DNA of 63,077 nt from DASVLX01 sp036384655. Lineage in GTDB: Bacteria > Actinomycetota > Actinomycetes > Mycobacteriales > Pseudonocardiaceae. The notes beneath the pieces are model-generated. The model was given only the letters and a program-made list of their open reading frames with translations, was not told where the DNA came from and did not search any database. The translations under genes and the position numbers were made by a program. Location: assembly GCA_036384655.1 (NCBI GenBank), contig DASVLX010000101.1, positions 1 to 63,077 on the forward strand, written 5' to 3'. Positions 32,362-40,935 of this stretch are shown piece after piece. How positions within the stretch are numbered: the first letter of the stretch is position 1; each line of letters begins with the position of its first letter.

Positions 32362-33052
32362 GTGCTTCCGGTCTTAACGACCGGACTCCATTGAGGCAAG
32401 TAATTGACCGCATACAATACCATCGTTTCGTGATGTGCTTCCGGTCTTAACGACCGGACTCCATTGAGGCAGGCGGTCGCGCACCTGGTCGAGCAGGTGG
32501 GCGCAAGTGCTTCCGGTCTTAACGACCGGACTCCATTGAGGCCATGCTGGTCACCGCGTTCCCGAACCTGCCCTGCAAGACGAGTGCTTCCGGTCTTAAC
32601 GACCGGACTCCATTGAGGCGTGCCAGCCAACGCCGACAACGGATAGGGAGGTCTGGTGCTTCCGGTCTTAACGACCGGACTCCATTGAGGCGACTTGGGG
32701 AGCCAGTGGCCGCCCAAGTTCTTGATGTGCTTCCGGTCTTAACGACCGGACTCCATTGAGGCCATGTTGTCCCAGTGGGACACGTTCGCATCGGATGTGC
32801 TTCCGGTCTTAACGACCGGACTCCATTGAGGCGGGTTCAGGTTCAGCTTCAAGGTTCCTCCTTGCTAGGATGTGCTTCCGGTCTTAACGACCGGACTCCA
32901 TTGAGGCTTCCCGAACTTCGTCGGCGTCAACCCGTCGCCGGCTTGTGCTTCCGGTCTTAACGACCGGACTCCATTGAGGCCTGCCCGTCTGGGGCTGCGA
33001 TGCGGTCGCGGTCGTCGTGCTTCCGGTCTTAACCACCAGACTCCATTGAGGC
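32362..33052 (+). CRISPR. CRISPR array, ten 36-bp repeats and nine spacers
   Basis: Repeats start at 32362, 32435, 32507, 32584, 32656, 32727, 32797, 32872, 32945 and 33017. They begin GTGCTTCCGG, contain the inverted repeat CCGGTCTTAACGACCGG and end ACTCCATTGAGGC. The first nine are identical; the last differs at two sites in the right stem arm (ACCACCAG for ACGACCGG). Spacers are 37, 36, 41, 36, 35, 34, 39, 37 and 36 bp, a spread typical of type III. The 3' ATTGAGGC corresponds to the 8-nt crRNA 5' handle (compare ATTGAAAC in many type III/I-B repeats), so transcription is left to right. The nearest effector genes are the III-Dv operon about 24 kb away; no cas6, cas1 or cas2 is in the window. 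Confidence 0.98.
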
Positions 33053-33108
33053 ATCTTCAGGAGAAACTGCTGGAACGCTTCAATGATTCTGGAGGTCGAA
33101 AAACCAAT

Positions 33109-33146
33109 ACGGCCGTCGAGCCTGAGAACTCAGGCTCGACGGCCGT
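33109..33146. terminator. Strong bidirectional terminator after the CRISPR array
   Basis: A perfect 18-bp inverted repeat, ACGGCCGTCGAGCCTGAG at 33109-33126 and its complement at 33129-33146, with an AA loop. TCTTCTATT follows on the right and GAAAAACCAATA precedes it on the left, so it can end both the rightward array transcript and the leftward alpha/beta hydrolase transcript. Confidence 0.9.
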
Positions 33147-33169
33147 TCTTCTATTGCGCGCAGACGCGA

Positions 33170-34048
33170 TTACACCGCTGGGATGACGCCGTCCAAGAAG
33201 TCGTCCAGATGCGTCGTAAAGACGTCGTTGTCGTCGCCGGCGACCATGTGGCCAGTCGCGGGGACGTCGACATGCCGGGCGCCCGGGATCAAACCCATCA
33301 ACTCGGCCACGCTGTCGTCGCTGACCATGTCGGACTCCGCACCGCGCACGAGCAGCGTCGGGACCCCGATCCGGGCGGCAGCCGCCACCGAACGTTGGTG
33401 GGTTTCGATGCGGGTCGCGCGGTTGGCGTTGCCGAGCATGGCCGGGTCCCAGTGCCAGTACCAGCGGCCATCCTGACCTTGCCGCAGATTCTTCCGCAGC
33501 CCGGACGGATCACGCGGCCGTCGCCGGTGCGGGTTGTACGCGCTGACCACATCGGCGGCCTCATCCAATGATGCGAACCCCTCGGGCCGGCCGAGCATGA
33601 ACTGCGTGATCCGCTTGACCCCGGCCGGTTCCAGCCTGGGCGCGACATCCACCAGCACGAGAGCTCGCGCCAGGTCGCCGCGCTCCCCCTCACCGATCAA
33701 CGCCGTCAGCCCGCCCATCGAGGCCCCGACCAGCACACACGGCTCGCCGATGGAGGCGATGACGGAGGCCAGATCGTTAACGAGAGCGTCGAGCGAGTAG
33801 TCCCCGTCGGGAGCCCAGTCGCTGTCGCCATGCCCGCGCGCGTCGAAGGCAAACGCGGTCCAGCCCTGGCCGGCCAGCCGCTCGCCGGTGTGGCGCCAGG
33901 AATGTCGTCGCTGGCCACCGCCGTGCAGCAGCAGGACGGTGCCCCGTCCCCCGGCGGCCAAGCCGCCACCGCGCGTCCACCGGTCGCCCACCAGCCGAAC
34001 GCCGTTCCGATCAAAGGTTACGGTCTCCGAGAGAATCTCCAGCGCCAC
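33170..34048 (-). CDS. Alpha/beta hydrolase
   Basis: 292 residues. Fold signatures: VLLLHGGGQRRHSWRH (oxyanion region), AFDARGHGDSDW, LVGASMGGLTAL with the nucleophile Ser in GxSxG, TLLVRGAESDMVSDD (acid) and PATGHMVAGDDND (catalytic His). Substrate unknown. Divergent from the XdhC-like gene with about 70 bp between starts. Confidence 0.9.
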   Translation of the reverse strand: MALEILSETVTFDRNGVRLVGDRWTRGGGLAAGGRGTVLLLHGGGQRRHSWRHTGERLAGQGWTAFAFDARGHGDSDWAPDGDYSLDALVNDLASVIASIGEPCVLVGASMGGLTALIGEGERGDLARALVLVDVAPRLEPAGVKRITQFMLGRPEGFASLDEAADVVSAYNPHRRRPRDPSGLRKNLRQGQDGRWYWHWDPAMLGNANRATRIETHQRSVAAAARIGVPTLLVRGAESDMVSDDSVAELMGLIPGARHVDVPATGHMVAGDDNDVFTTHLDDFLDGVIPAV

Positions 34049-34120
34049 GCCGACAGGCTACCGTTCAGTGAACGTTTGTTCACCACCGCCAGGGGCGCCG
34101 GAAACCCGTATCCTCGCGAT

Positions 34121-35239
34121 ATGCGTGACGTGCTGGATGAACTGCTCCGACGCTGGCGGGCCGGCGAGCACGTCGGCCTGGGCACCGTGGTGGCCACCTT
34201 CAAGTCCGCGCCGCGCGCGCCGGGCGCGGCCATGCTGGTCAGCGAGGATGGCGCGGCGACCGGCAGCGTGTCGGGCGGCTGCGTCGAGGGCGCGGTCTAC
34301 GAGCTGGCGCAGCAGGTGATCGCGGACGGCCAGCCGGTGCTGGAACGGTACGGCGTGTCCGATGATGATGCCTTCGCGGTGGGCCTGACCTGCGGCGGAA
34401 TCCTCGATATCTACGTCGAGAAGGTCGACCGCGAGACGTTCCCCGAGCTGGACGAGCTGGCCGCGTCGGTCGCCGACGAGAAGCCGGTCGCGGTGGCGAC
34501 CGTGGTCGCGCACCCCGACGAGACCTGGATCGGCCGACGGATGCTGATCTGGCCGCACCGGACACGCGGCGGGCTCGGCACGGCCCGGGTGGACGACGCG
34601 GTGGTGAATGACGCGCGCGGGCTGCTGGCCGCCGGCCAGACCGGAGTGTTGCACTACGGCCCGAACGGCGAGCGGCGCGGCGAGGGCCTGTCCATTTTCG
34701 TCAATTCCTTCCAGCCGGCACCGAGGATGCTCGTGTTCGGCGGGATCGATCTCGTGGGCGCGACGGCCCGGATCGGCAAGTTCCTCGGCTACCGGGTGAC
34801 GGTGTGCGACGCGCGCTCGGTGTTCGCCACACCCGAGCGATTCCCCGACGCCGACGAGGTCGTCGTGGACTGGCCGAACCGATATCTGGCCGCCGAGGCG
34901 CGGGCGGGCCGGATCGATGAGCGCACCGCGGTGATCGTGCTGACCCATGACGCGAAGTTCGACGTGCCACTGTTGCAGGTCGCCCTGCATATGAATGTCG
35001 CCTATGTCGGCGTGCTCGGATCCCGGCAGACGCACGGCGAACGGCTGGAGAAACTGCGCGAGGCCGGCGTGAACGAGGGCGACCTGGAAAGGATCAGCGC
35101 GCCGATCGGACTGGACATCGGCGCCCGCACGCCGGAGGAGATCGCGGTGGCGATCGCCGGCGAGATCATCGCACTGCACTGGGGTGGCAACGGCGCCCGG
35201 CTGTCCGAGCTGACCGGCCGCATCCACGCCACCATCTGA
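34121..35239 (+). CDS. XdhC/CoxI-family protein
   Basis: 372 residues from ATG at 34121. N-terminal XdhC/CoxI domain (VVATFKSAPRAPGAAMLVSEDGAATGSVSGGCVEGAVY, LTCGGILDIYVE) and a C-terminal Rossmann-like domain (MLVFGGIDLVGATARIGKFLGYRVTVCDARSVF, VLTHDAKFDVPLL, VLGSRQTHGERL). Family members help insert and sulfurate the molybdenum cofactor of xanthine or CO dehydrogenases, but no molybdenum hydroxylase gene is in the window. No good ribosome site before the ATG. Confidence 0.9.
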   Translation: MRDVLDELLRRWRAGEHVGLGTVVATFKSAPRAPGAAMLVSEDGAATGSVSGGCVEGAVYELAQQVIADGQPVLERYGVSDDDAFAVGLTCGGILDIYVEKVDRETFPELDELAASVADEKPVAVATVVAHPDETWIGRRMLIWPHRTRGGLGTARVDDAVVNDARGLLAAGQTGVLHYGPNGERRGEGLSIFVNSFQPAPRMLVFGGIDLVGATARIGKFLGYRVTVCDARSVFATPERFPDADEVVVDWPNRYLAAEARAGRIDERTAVIVLTHDAKFDVPLLQVALHMNVAYVGVLGSRQTHGERLEKLREAGVNEGDLERISAPIGLDIGARTPEEIAVAIAGEIIALHWGGNGARLSELTGRIHATI

Positions 35240-35273
35240 AACGCCGACAAGAACCGGCCCAAAAAGAAACGCG

Positions 35274-35930
35274 TCACCGCAGGCCGGGGTCGTGCCGACG
35301 CATACGGGCCGCATACACGGCGGCCTCGGTGCGGCGCTCCAGGTCGAGCTTGTGCAGCAGCGCGGACACGTAGTTCTTCACGGTCTTCTCGGCGAGAAAC
35401 AGTGTGCTGGCGATCTGCCGGTTCGTCAGTCCCTCACCGATCAGGTCCAGCACCTTCTTCTCCCGCTCGGACAGTTGCTCATAGCGGGAGTCGACGCTCT
35501 GCGCGTTGCCGCGCAGCCGGTTCAGTACGATCGACGTGATCCGGGCGTCCAGCAGTGATTCCCCGGCGGCGATCGTCCGCACGGCCGACACCAGGTTCGT
35601 GCCGGTCACCTGCTTGAGGATGTATCCGTTGGCGCCGGCCATGATCGCACCAAACAGAGCACGATCGTCCGAATAGGACGTCAACATCAGGCAGGCGGGC
35701 GGCGGGTCCAGCTGGGACCGGATCTCCCGGCAGACCATGACGCCCTCGCCGTCGGGCAGCCGGATGTCCAGCACGGCGACGTCCGGCCGTGCCCTGGGGA
35801 TCGCGACCAGCGCCTCCGACGCCGTGCCGGCCTCCCCCACCACCGTGATGTCCGGTTCCGCGTTCAACAGGGTGCGCAACCCGCGCCTGACGACCTCGTG
35901 GTCGTCGACCAGGAACACGGAAATCGGCAT
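35274..35930 (-). CDS. NarL/LuxR-type response regulator, DevR-like
   Basis: 218 residues. Receiver domain with VDDHEVVRRGLRTLL, phospho-acceptor Asp in VAVLDIRLPDGEG and LTSYSDD; C-terminal LuxR HTH: LSEREKKVLDLIGEGLTNRQIASTLFLAEKTVKNYVSALLHKLDLERRTEAAVYAARM. The HTH closely resembles mycobacterial DevR/DosR, the hypoxia and dormancy regulator. The start overlaps the kinase stop by one base (TAATG), so the pair is coupled. Confidence 0.92.
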   Translation of the reverse strand: MPISVFLVDDHEVVRRGLRTLLNAEPDITVVGEAGTASEALVAIPRARPDVAVLDIRLPDGEGVMVCREIRSQLDPPPACLMLTSYSDDRALFGAIMAGANGYILKQVTGTNLVSAVRTIAAGESLLDARITSIVLNRLRGNAQSVDSRYEQLSEREKKVLDLIGEGLTNRQIASTLFLAEKTVKNYVSALLHKLDLERRTEAAVYAARMRRHDPGLR

Positions 35931-37249
35931 TAGGCAGTCCCCTCGGCAGGCGATTCTCCGGCGAGCGACTCACCAGAAAGGGGCACCGACCACCGCAGCC
36001 GGGTGCCACCGCCGTCCGGGCGCTCAAGCCGGAATTCTCCACCCCAGCGCCGGGCGCGGGCGTCCAGGTTGGCCAGCCCGCTGCGCCGCCGCACGGTTTC
36101 CGGCAGGCCAATGCCGTCGTCGGTGACGACCAGGGTCAGCAGCGTGCCGGACCGGTCCACCGTGACCGACACCGAAGCCGAGGTCGCGATCGCGTGCCGG
36201 GCCACGTTGGACAGTGCCTCCCGCAGGCTGGCCAGCAGGTCCGGCCGCACCGGGTCGGGCACCAGTGAGTCGATCGGCCCGTCGAACTCGACGCGCGGCC
36301 TGAACCCCAGCGCGGCGGACTGCGCCTCGGCCGTGCCGGCCAGTTCGGCGCGTAGCCCGTCCGGATTCTCGTCGGCCTCCTGCAGCTCGAAGATGGTGCA
36401 CCGGATGTCTCGAATGGTCCGGTCCACCTCGACGCCCAGCTCGGCGATCTGGTTCTCCAGGTCCATCCCGGCGAGGCTGCCGCTGGACACCCCCTTGCCC
36501 ATCCCCTGCAGGCCGATGCCGATCGCGAACAGCCGCTGCACGACGACATCGTGCAGGTCACGGGCGATTCGGTCGCGGTCGCGCAGCACGGCCAGCCGCC
36601 GCCGGTCCTCCTCCGACCGACCGATCTCCAGCGCCAGGGTCGCCTTGGTGGCGAACGACTCGGCCAGGTTCATCTCCACGTCGCCGAACGGCTCGTCCCC
36701 GATCAACCGGGCGATGATCAGCACGCCCTGGATCTCGCCGCCGAACGCCAGCGGCACGGCCAGCATCGAATCCAGGCCGAGCACACCGGGTGGCATCTCG
36801 CGTTCCGCGTGGTCCCAGATCTCCGCGATGTGCCGGCCGTAGTCGCTGAAGATCTCCGCGCGGCCGGTGCGGAACACCTTCCCGGAGCCGGTTCCGTCGA
36901 TCGGCCGAGACACGCCGAGCAGCTTCGGCGACACCGGCCCGGTGCCCTCGATGACGTCGAACGACAGGTTCCCCGGCCGTTCCGGGTCCGGCAACGCGAT
37001 GGCGGCGACCGGCGCATGGGTGAGCTCCCGAGCACGCAGCGCGACCAGCCGCAGAGTACCGAGCGGGTTCGTACCGGTGAGTAGCGTTTCGTTGATGTCG
37101 TGTGCGGCGTGTAGCCACTGCTCGCGACGGTGCCATCGAGCGACCTGAGCGGTCACGAGGTCAACAACCTCGGTCAGCCTCGCATCCTTGCCCAGGCCCG
37201 CCACCGCCTGCCGGAGGCGCTTCAGGTCCGCTTCATCCTCGCTCGCCAT
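35930..37249 (-). CDS. GAF-domain sensor histidine kinase, DevS-like
   Basis: 439 residues. An N-terminal helix, one GAF domain (about 65-215: TLRLVALRARELTHAPVAAIAL, VLGLDSMLAVPLAFGGEIQGVLIIAR), a HisKA_3 dimerisation segment RDRIARDLHDVVVQRLFAIGIGLQGM with the phospho-His, and an HATPase domain (LREALSNVARHAIATSASVSVTV, VVTDDGIGLPE, RSGLANLDARARRWGGEF). Compared with DevS/DosT it has one GAF domain instead of two. Whether it binds haem cannot be told. Partner of the DevR-like regulator. Confidence 0.92.
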   Translation of the reverse strand: MASEDEADLKRLRQAVAGLGKDARLTEVVDLVTAQVARWHRREQWLHAAHDINETLLTGTNPLGTLRLVALRARELTHAPVAAIALPDPERPGNLSFDVIEGTGPVSPKLLGVSRPIDGTGSGKVFRTGRAEIFSDYGRHIAEIWDHAEREMPPGVLGLDSMLAVPLAFGGEIQGVLIIARLIGDEPFGDVEMNLAESFATKATLALEIGRSEEDRRRLAVLRDRDRIARDLHDVVVQRLFAIGIGLQGMGKGVSSGSLAGMDLENQIAELGVEVDRTIRDIRCTIFELQEADENPDGLRAELAGTAEAQSAALGFRPRVEFDGPIDSLVPDPVRPDLLASLREALSNVARHAIATSASVSVTVDRSGTLLTLVVTDDGIGLPETVRRRSGLANLDARARRWGGEFRLERPDGGGTRLRWSVPLSGESLAGESPAEGTA

Positions 37250-37345
37250 CCCGTTTCCCCACGTCGTGGCGTGTCATTGAACCGATAGTAACCAGTCAGC
37301 CGGGCGATGTCGGCCGTCCATCGGCGTTCAATATCATCTTGGCCC

Positions 37346-38560
37346 GTGAGTCCGCGCCCGAGTCACCGCCTCGCCCTGACCGCCTGCGTGCTCGCCGTCA
37401 GCATTGTTTTCGCCACCTGTGCGCTCGGCGGCTGCGCGGCGCCGGAGACGACGGCCGCCCCCAAACCGGCGGCGGTCACGACCGTCCCGGCGCGCGCCCC
37501 GCTCACCGCGGTCACGCTCGCGGAGAGTAGCGCCAAGGACAGCTACCCGGTTCCGGCAGTGGCCACCACCCGCGACGGCACCATCGTGGTCGCCTATGAC
37601 GACCGGCACGGCAACCCGCGCGACCTGCCCAACAACATCGACATCGTGACGCGCCGGTCGCCCGACAACGGCATCAGCTGGACACCGCAGACCGTGATCG
37701 TCCGGCACACCGGCGGAAACACCCCGAACACCGCCGGTGGGGTCGGCGACCCGAGCCTGCTGCCCGACCACATCACCGGCCGGCTGTGGCTGTTCTACGA
37801 CTGGGCGCCGCCGGGCGTCGGGATCTTCACCTCGACCACGTCAACCTCGCCGGCGTCGGTCACGACCGTGCATCCGATGGTCCGGTACAGCGACGATGAC
37901 GGCGCCACCTGGTCCACGCCGGTCGACCTGATCGGGCAGTTGAAGCGGCCCAACATGACCGGCATCTTCGCCAGCTCCGGGCACGGTTTCCAGACCACCA
38001 ACGGCACGCTGCTGCAGCCGTACAGCTATTTCATCGGCGGGATCGAGCGGGCGGCCGTCGCGTACTCCACCGATCACGGCCGGACCTGGCACATGTCCCA
38101 GGAGATCGGTGAGCACCTGTCGGAGAGCAAGATCGTAGAGCTGAGCGACGGCACGCTGCTGGACGACGCGCGGCCGAACTCGCCGGGCTACCGGAAGTTC
38201 AGCCACACCACCTGCATCACCTGCCGATGGAGCACGCCGGCCGCGCAGACCGCGATCCCCGACCCGGTGGTCAACGGTGACCTGATCCGGGTCGAGAACC
38301 ATCCGACCTGGCTGTTGGAGTCCAATCCGGACAGCCAGCGGCTGCGCGCCCGGCTGACCGTCCGGCTGTCCACCGACAACGGGAAGACCTGGCGGTATTC
38401 GCTGCCGATCACCGGTGGGCCGTCGAGCTACTCGGTGCTGACCGAGATGCCCGACGGCGACTACGCGATCGTCTACTACGGACAGCGCGAGCTGGTCTTC
38501 CAGCGGTTCGCGCTGGACCAGTTGACCGGCCCACTGCCGGTCAAGCCGAAGACGGCCTAG
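37346..38560 (+). CDS. Lipoprotein with Asp-box (BNR/sialidase-like) propeller
   Basis: 404 residues from GTG at 37346 (an upstream start is possible). Lipoprotein signal peptide LALTACVLAVSIVFATCALGGC with lipobox LGGC. The mature protein is a beta-propeller with Asp-boxes: SPDNGISWTP, SDDDGATWSTP, STDHGRTWHMS and STDNGKTWRYS. This is the fold of exo-sialidases and other BNR-repeat hydrolases. The RIP/FRIP Arg motif of true sialidases is not seen, so substrate is unknown. Extracytoplasmic, membrane-anchored. Confidence 0.85.
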   Translation: MSPRPSHRLALTACVLAVSIVFATCALGGCAAPETTAAPKPAAVTTVPARAPLTAVTLAESSAKDSYPVPAVATTRDGTIVVAYDDRHGNPRDLPNNIDIVTRRSPDNGISWTPQTVIVRHTGGNTPNTAGGVGDPSLLPDHITGRLWLFYDWAPPGVGIFTSTTSTSPASVTTVHPMVRYSDDDGATWSTPVDLIGQLKRPNMTGIFASSGHGFQTTNGTLLQPYSYFIGGIERAAVAYSTDHGRTWHMSQEIGEHLSESKIVELSDGTLLDDARPNSPGYRKFSHTTCITCRWSTPAAQTAIPDPVVNGDLIRVENHPTWLLESNPDSQRLRARLTVRLSTDNGKTWRYSLPITGGPSSYSVLTEMPDGDYAIVYYGQRELVFQRFALDQLTGPLPVKPKTA

Positions 38561-38832
38561 TCAACCGGTTCGGGCTCGGGCTCGGGGTTCCGCTCCCGTT
38601 CGAGCTTCATCTCCTGCTCAAGCCGCGCCTCGCGGACCTGGTCGCGTGCCCCGAGCAGGGCGGTGATCAGGGAGTCCAACGCCGCCGGCGTGGCCTGCAG
38701 GCCGAAGGTGTTGTCGCGCCGGCCGCCGACGGTGATCTCGGCACCCTCGGAGTTGGTCACGACGTGGATCGGGCAGTCGTCCTGCAGGTCGATGTAGGTG
38801 TCGATGTGCACGGCGCTGGAGCTGTAGTACAT
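38557..38832 (-). CDS. Small conserved-type hypothetical protein
   Basis: 91 residues from ATG at 38832 with GGGGAG about 10 nt upstream. MYYSSSAVHIDTYIDLQDDCPIHVVTNSEGAEITVGGRRDNTFGLQATPAALDSLITALLGARDQV looks like a small beta domain followed by a helix; the tail is charged (ERERNPEPEPEPVD). It overlaps the end of the propeller lipoprotein gene by 4 bp on the other strand. Function unknown. Confidence 0.7.
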   Translation of the reverse strand: MYYSSSAVHIDTYIDLQDDCPIHVVTNSEGAEITVGGRRDNTFGLQATPAALDSLITALLGARDQVREARLEQEMKLERERNPEPEPEPVD

Positions 38833-38995
38833 GGCTTGGCTCCCCAGGGGCCTCGAAGAAGTGGGATGAGCGCCGGCCGGCGGGTCTGCACTCCCCACCG
38901 GCCGACTTGCGTCAGCGTAACGGTGGCCATACTTTGTGAACATCCCACGATCGAGTGAACCAATCGCCCACTGAAAGTACTATAAGCTGTCCCGC

Positions 38996-39871
38996 ATGAC
39001 TGATCAGACTCTCCAGCGACAGCGGCAGCAGTTGCCTCCGTCGGTGATGAAGATCGTGCTCGGCCACGAGCTCGCCCGGCAGCGCAGGCAGGCCAGCATG
39101 ACCCAGGAGGACTCGGCCGGGGTGCTGGGGTGCAAGTCTCAGAAGATCGGCTTCATCGAGACCGGCACCAGCGGCGTCAAGCCGTTGGAACTGGGAGCCT
39201 TGCTGGACGCCTACGACGTCACGGACACTGACCGCGCCTACATTAGCGATCTCGCCGAGGAAGCCAACCACAGGGCCAAAAAGGGCTCGTTCAGCATGCG
39301 GTTCCGCGACCATCTGAGGTTGCTGGTCGACATGGAGCCGACCTGTCAACGGCTATGGTCGTATCAGGCCATGGTCGTCCCAGGTCTGTTGCAGACCAAG
39401 GACTACATGCGGACCGCGTTCCGGACCTGGCGCCCATCTCCGCATCCGGACGAAATCGACGCGGACACCAGGGACCGGCTCGCTCGGCAGCGGGTGCTGG
39501 ATAGCCCCGGGCAGAAGTTCTGGTTCATCCTCGATGAGGCCGCCCTGCGCCGACCGGTCGGTGACTCGGCCATCATGCGAGCCCAGGTCTATCGACTGAT
39601 CGAAGCCATCGACCAGCCCAACATCGAACTGCAAGTCGTCCCTTTTGGCGTGGGCTACTACATGGGTGAAGGCCACGAGTACACGATTCTCGGCTATGAC
39701 AGGGACATCTCGATCAATGTGGTCTACCGTGAGCACTACGACGGTGGCGAGTACGTGTGCGATCCCGACAAGGCAGCCGCGTACTTGACACTGTGGGAGC
39801 AGCAGCAAGCGGCGGCCTTGGGGCCGGAGCAGACCCGGCGCTTCCTGTTGGATCTCGCCGCTTCGCTGTGA
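38996..39871 (+). CDS. Scr1-family helix-turn-helix regulator (XRE HTH plus DUF5753)
   Basis: 291 residues. N-terminal HTH (LGHELARQRRQASMTQEDSAGVLGCKSQKIGFIETGTSGVKP) and the DUF5753 region with the family hallmarks YQAMVVPGLLQTKDYMR, WFILDEAALRRPVG, IELQVVPFGVGYYMGEGHEYTILGY and VVYREHYDGGEYV. This family is very frequent in Actinobacteria, paired with a downstream DUF397 gene, and has been likened to toxin-antitoxin or developmental regulators. TACTATAAG just upstream may be a -10 element; no ribosome site, so the message may be near-leaderless. Confidence 0.93.
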   Translation: MTDQTLQRQRQQLPPSVMKIVLGHELARQRRQASMTQEDSAGVLGCKSQKIGFIETGTSGVKPLELGALLDAYDVTDTDRAYISDLAEEANHRAKKGSFSMRFRDHLRLLVDMEPTCQRLWSYQAMVVPGLLQTKDYMRTAFRTWRPSPHPDEIDADTRDRLARQRVLDSPGQKFWFILDEAALRRPVGDSAIMRAQVYRLIEAIDQPNIELQVVPFGVGYYMGEGHEYTILGYDRDISINVVYREHYDGGEYVCDPDKAAAYLTLWEQQQAAALGPEQTRRFLLDLAASL

Positions 39872-39910
39872 GCACAACCGTTGGCACTGCACACCATCGG
39901 AAGCGGAGCG

Positions 39911-40156
39911 ATGACGACCCAGACCGGTACGGCGAGTTTTGGAGCATGGCGGAAGTCCAGCTACAGCCATCCAAACGGCAATCAGTGTGTTGAGGTCGCC
40001 TGGCGGAAGTCGAGCTACAGCCACCCTCAGAACGCTTGTGTTGAGGTAGGGATGGGGCCGGCGGGTGTTGGAGTGCGCGACTCCAAGAACCCGACCGGCC
40101 CCGTCCTTGCCCTCCCGGCAGGCTGCTGGACGCGGTTTCTCAGCAGCGTGGCCTGA
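39911..40156 (+). CDS. DUF397 protein with an internal duplication
   Basis: 81 residues from ATG at 39911 (a TTG at 39881 would extend it). DUF397 signature FGAWRKSSYSHPNGNQCVEV, then a second copy WRKSSYSHPQNACVEV, then the normal end GVGVRDSKNPTGPVLALP...W..FL. Normal members have one RKSSYS...CVEV block, so the first block has been duplicated in tandem. Partner of the upstream Scr1-family gene. Confidence 0.88.
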   Translation: MTTQTGTASFGAWRKSSYSHPNGNQCVEVAWRKSSYSHPQNACVEVGMGPAGVGVRDSKNPTGPVLALPAGCWTRFLSSVA

Positions 40157-40167
40157 TTCGATCCTGA

Positions 40168-40935
40168 CTATCTGGTGACCACCGAGATCGCCCTGGCGAT
40201 CTGGTTTCCGAGTTCGCGGTTGTCACCCGGTGCGTACACGTCGAAGACGGCTCCGTCACGCTGGCGCAAGGTCAGCTCGATGAACCGGCCATCCGAGGTG
40301 TCGGTCCAGGCCACCAGTTCGCCACCGCGACCGATCACCTTGACGGCACCCACCCGCTGTTTCGGCAGCCCGAGGATGCGCTGCACGACCGCCTTGTCGC
40401 GGTTGGCCACCGTGCTGGCCGGTGGCCGGATCATGACCGAACCGCCGTAGCCCTCGTCGTCACCGCGCGAGGGCGCCGGCTGGGGCCTGTCGCGCGGAAT
40501 CGTCAGGTAGCGAAGCCGTGGCAGCGGCTGGCTGTCGGGAATCACCGACATCAGCATGGCCAGCAACTGGTTGGGCGGCGCCAACTGGAACCGCACCACC
40601 TCGCCCAGTTGCAGGGCCAACACCGCCGCTCGCGGTGTGCCACCGGCCCGGCCGACCGTGGCACTCCTGCCGCCGTTGGCGCCCAGCAGCAGGGTCAGCG
40701 CGACCTGGGGGTTCGCCAGGGTCACCAGCGCGGTCTCGACATCCGGATCAAGCCGGCCGTTGCGGGCCAGACCCTGCTGGTGCAGGTTCCGCCATACCGT
40801 CGCGCCGATCGCCCGCAGCTCCTCCACCGTCTTGGCCACGGAGGGGATCTCCAGCGGGATCAACCGCAGGTTCAACCCCATCTGGCGGCCGAGCACGTCC
40901 AGCGCGGCGACCGGAAGTTCGAACGTTCCTGGCAT
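40168..40935 (-). CDS. espG: ESX secretion-associated protein EspG
   Basis: 255 residues. FELPVAALDVLGRQMGLNLRLIPLEIPS at the N-terminus, GRSATVGRAGGTPRAAVLALQLGEVVRFQLAP in the middle and ELGNQIARAISVVT at the end are typical of the actinobacterial EspG family. EspG proteins are cytosolic chaperones for PE/PPE substrates of type VII secretion. It is coupled (TGATG) to a PPE-like gene, which is the likely client. Confidence 0.88.
   Translation of the reverse strand: MPGTFELPVAALDVLGRQMGLNLRLIPLEIPSVAKTVEELRAIGATVWRNLHQQGLARNGRLDPDVETALVTLANPQVALTLLLGANGGRSATVGRAGGTPRAAVLALQLGEVVRFQLAPPNQLLAMLMSVIPDSQPLPRLRYLTIPRDRPQPAPSRGDDEGYGGSVMIRPPASTVANRDKAVVQRILGLPKQRVGAVKVIGRGGELVAWTDTSDGRFIELTLRQRDGAVFDVYAPGDNRELGNQIARAISVVTR

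Noticed and set aside
32471..32506. Inverted repeat CACCTGGTCGAGCAGGTG inside spacer 2
   Set aside because: Most simply a feature of the source protospacer; there is no sign that it functions in the array.
32337..33052. Open frames running through the CRISPR array (both strands) with repeated Leu-Asn-Gly-Val-Arg or Gly-Leu-Asn-Asp-Arg segments
   Set aside because: They only translate the DNA repeats; repeat and spacer structure explains the sequence fully.
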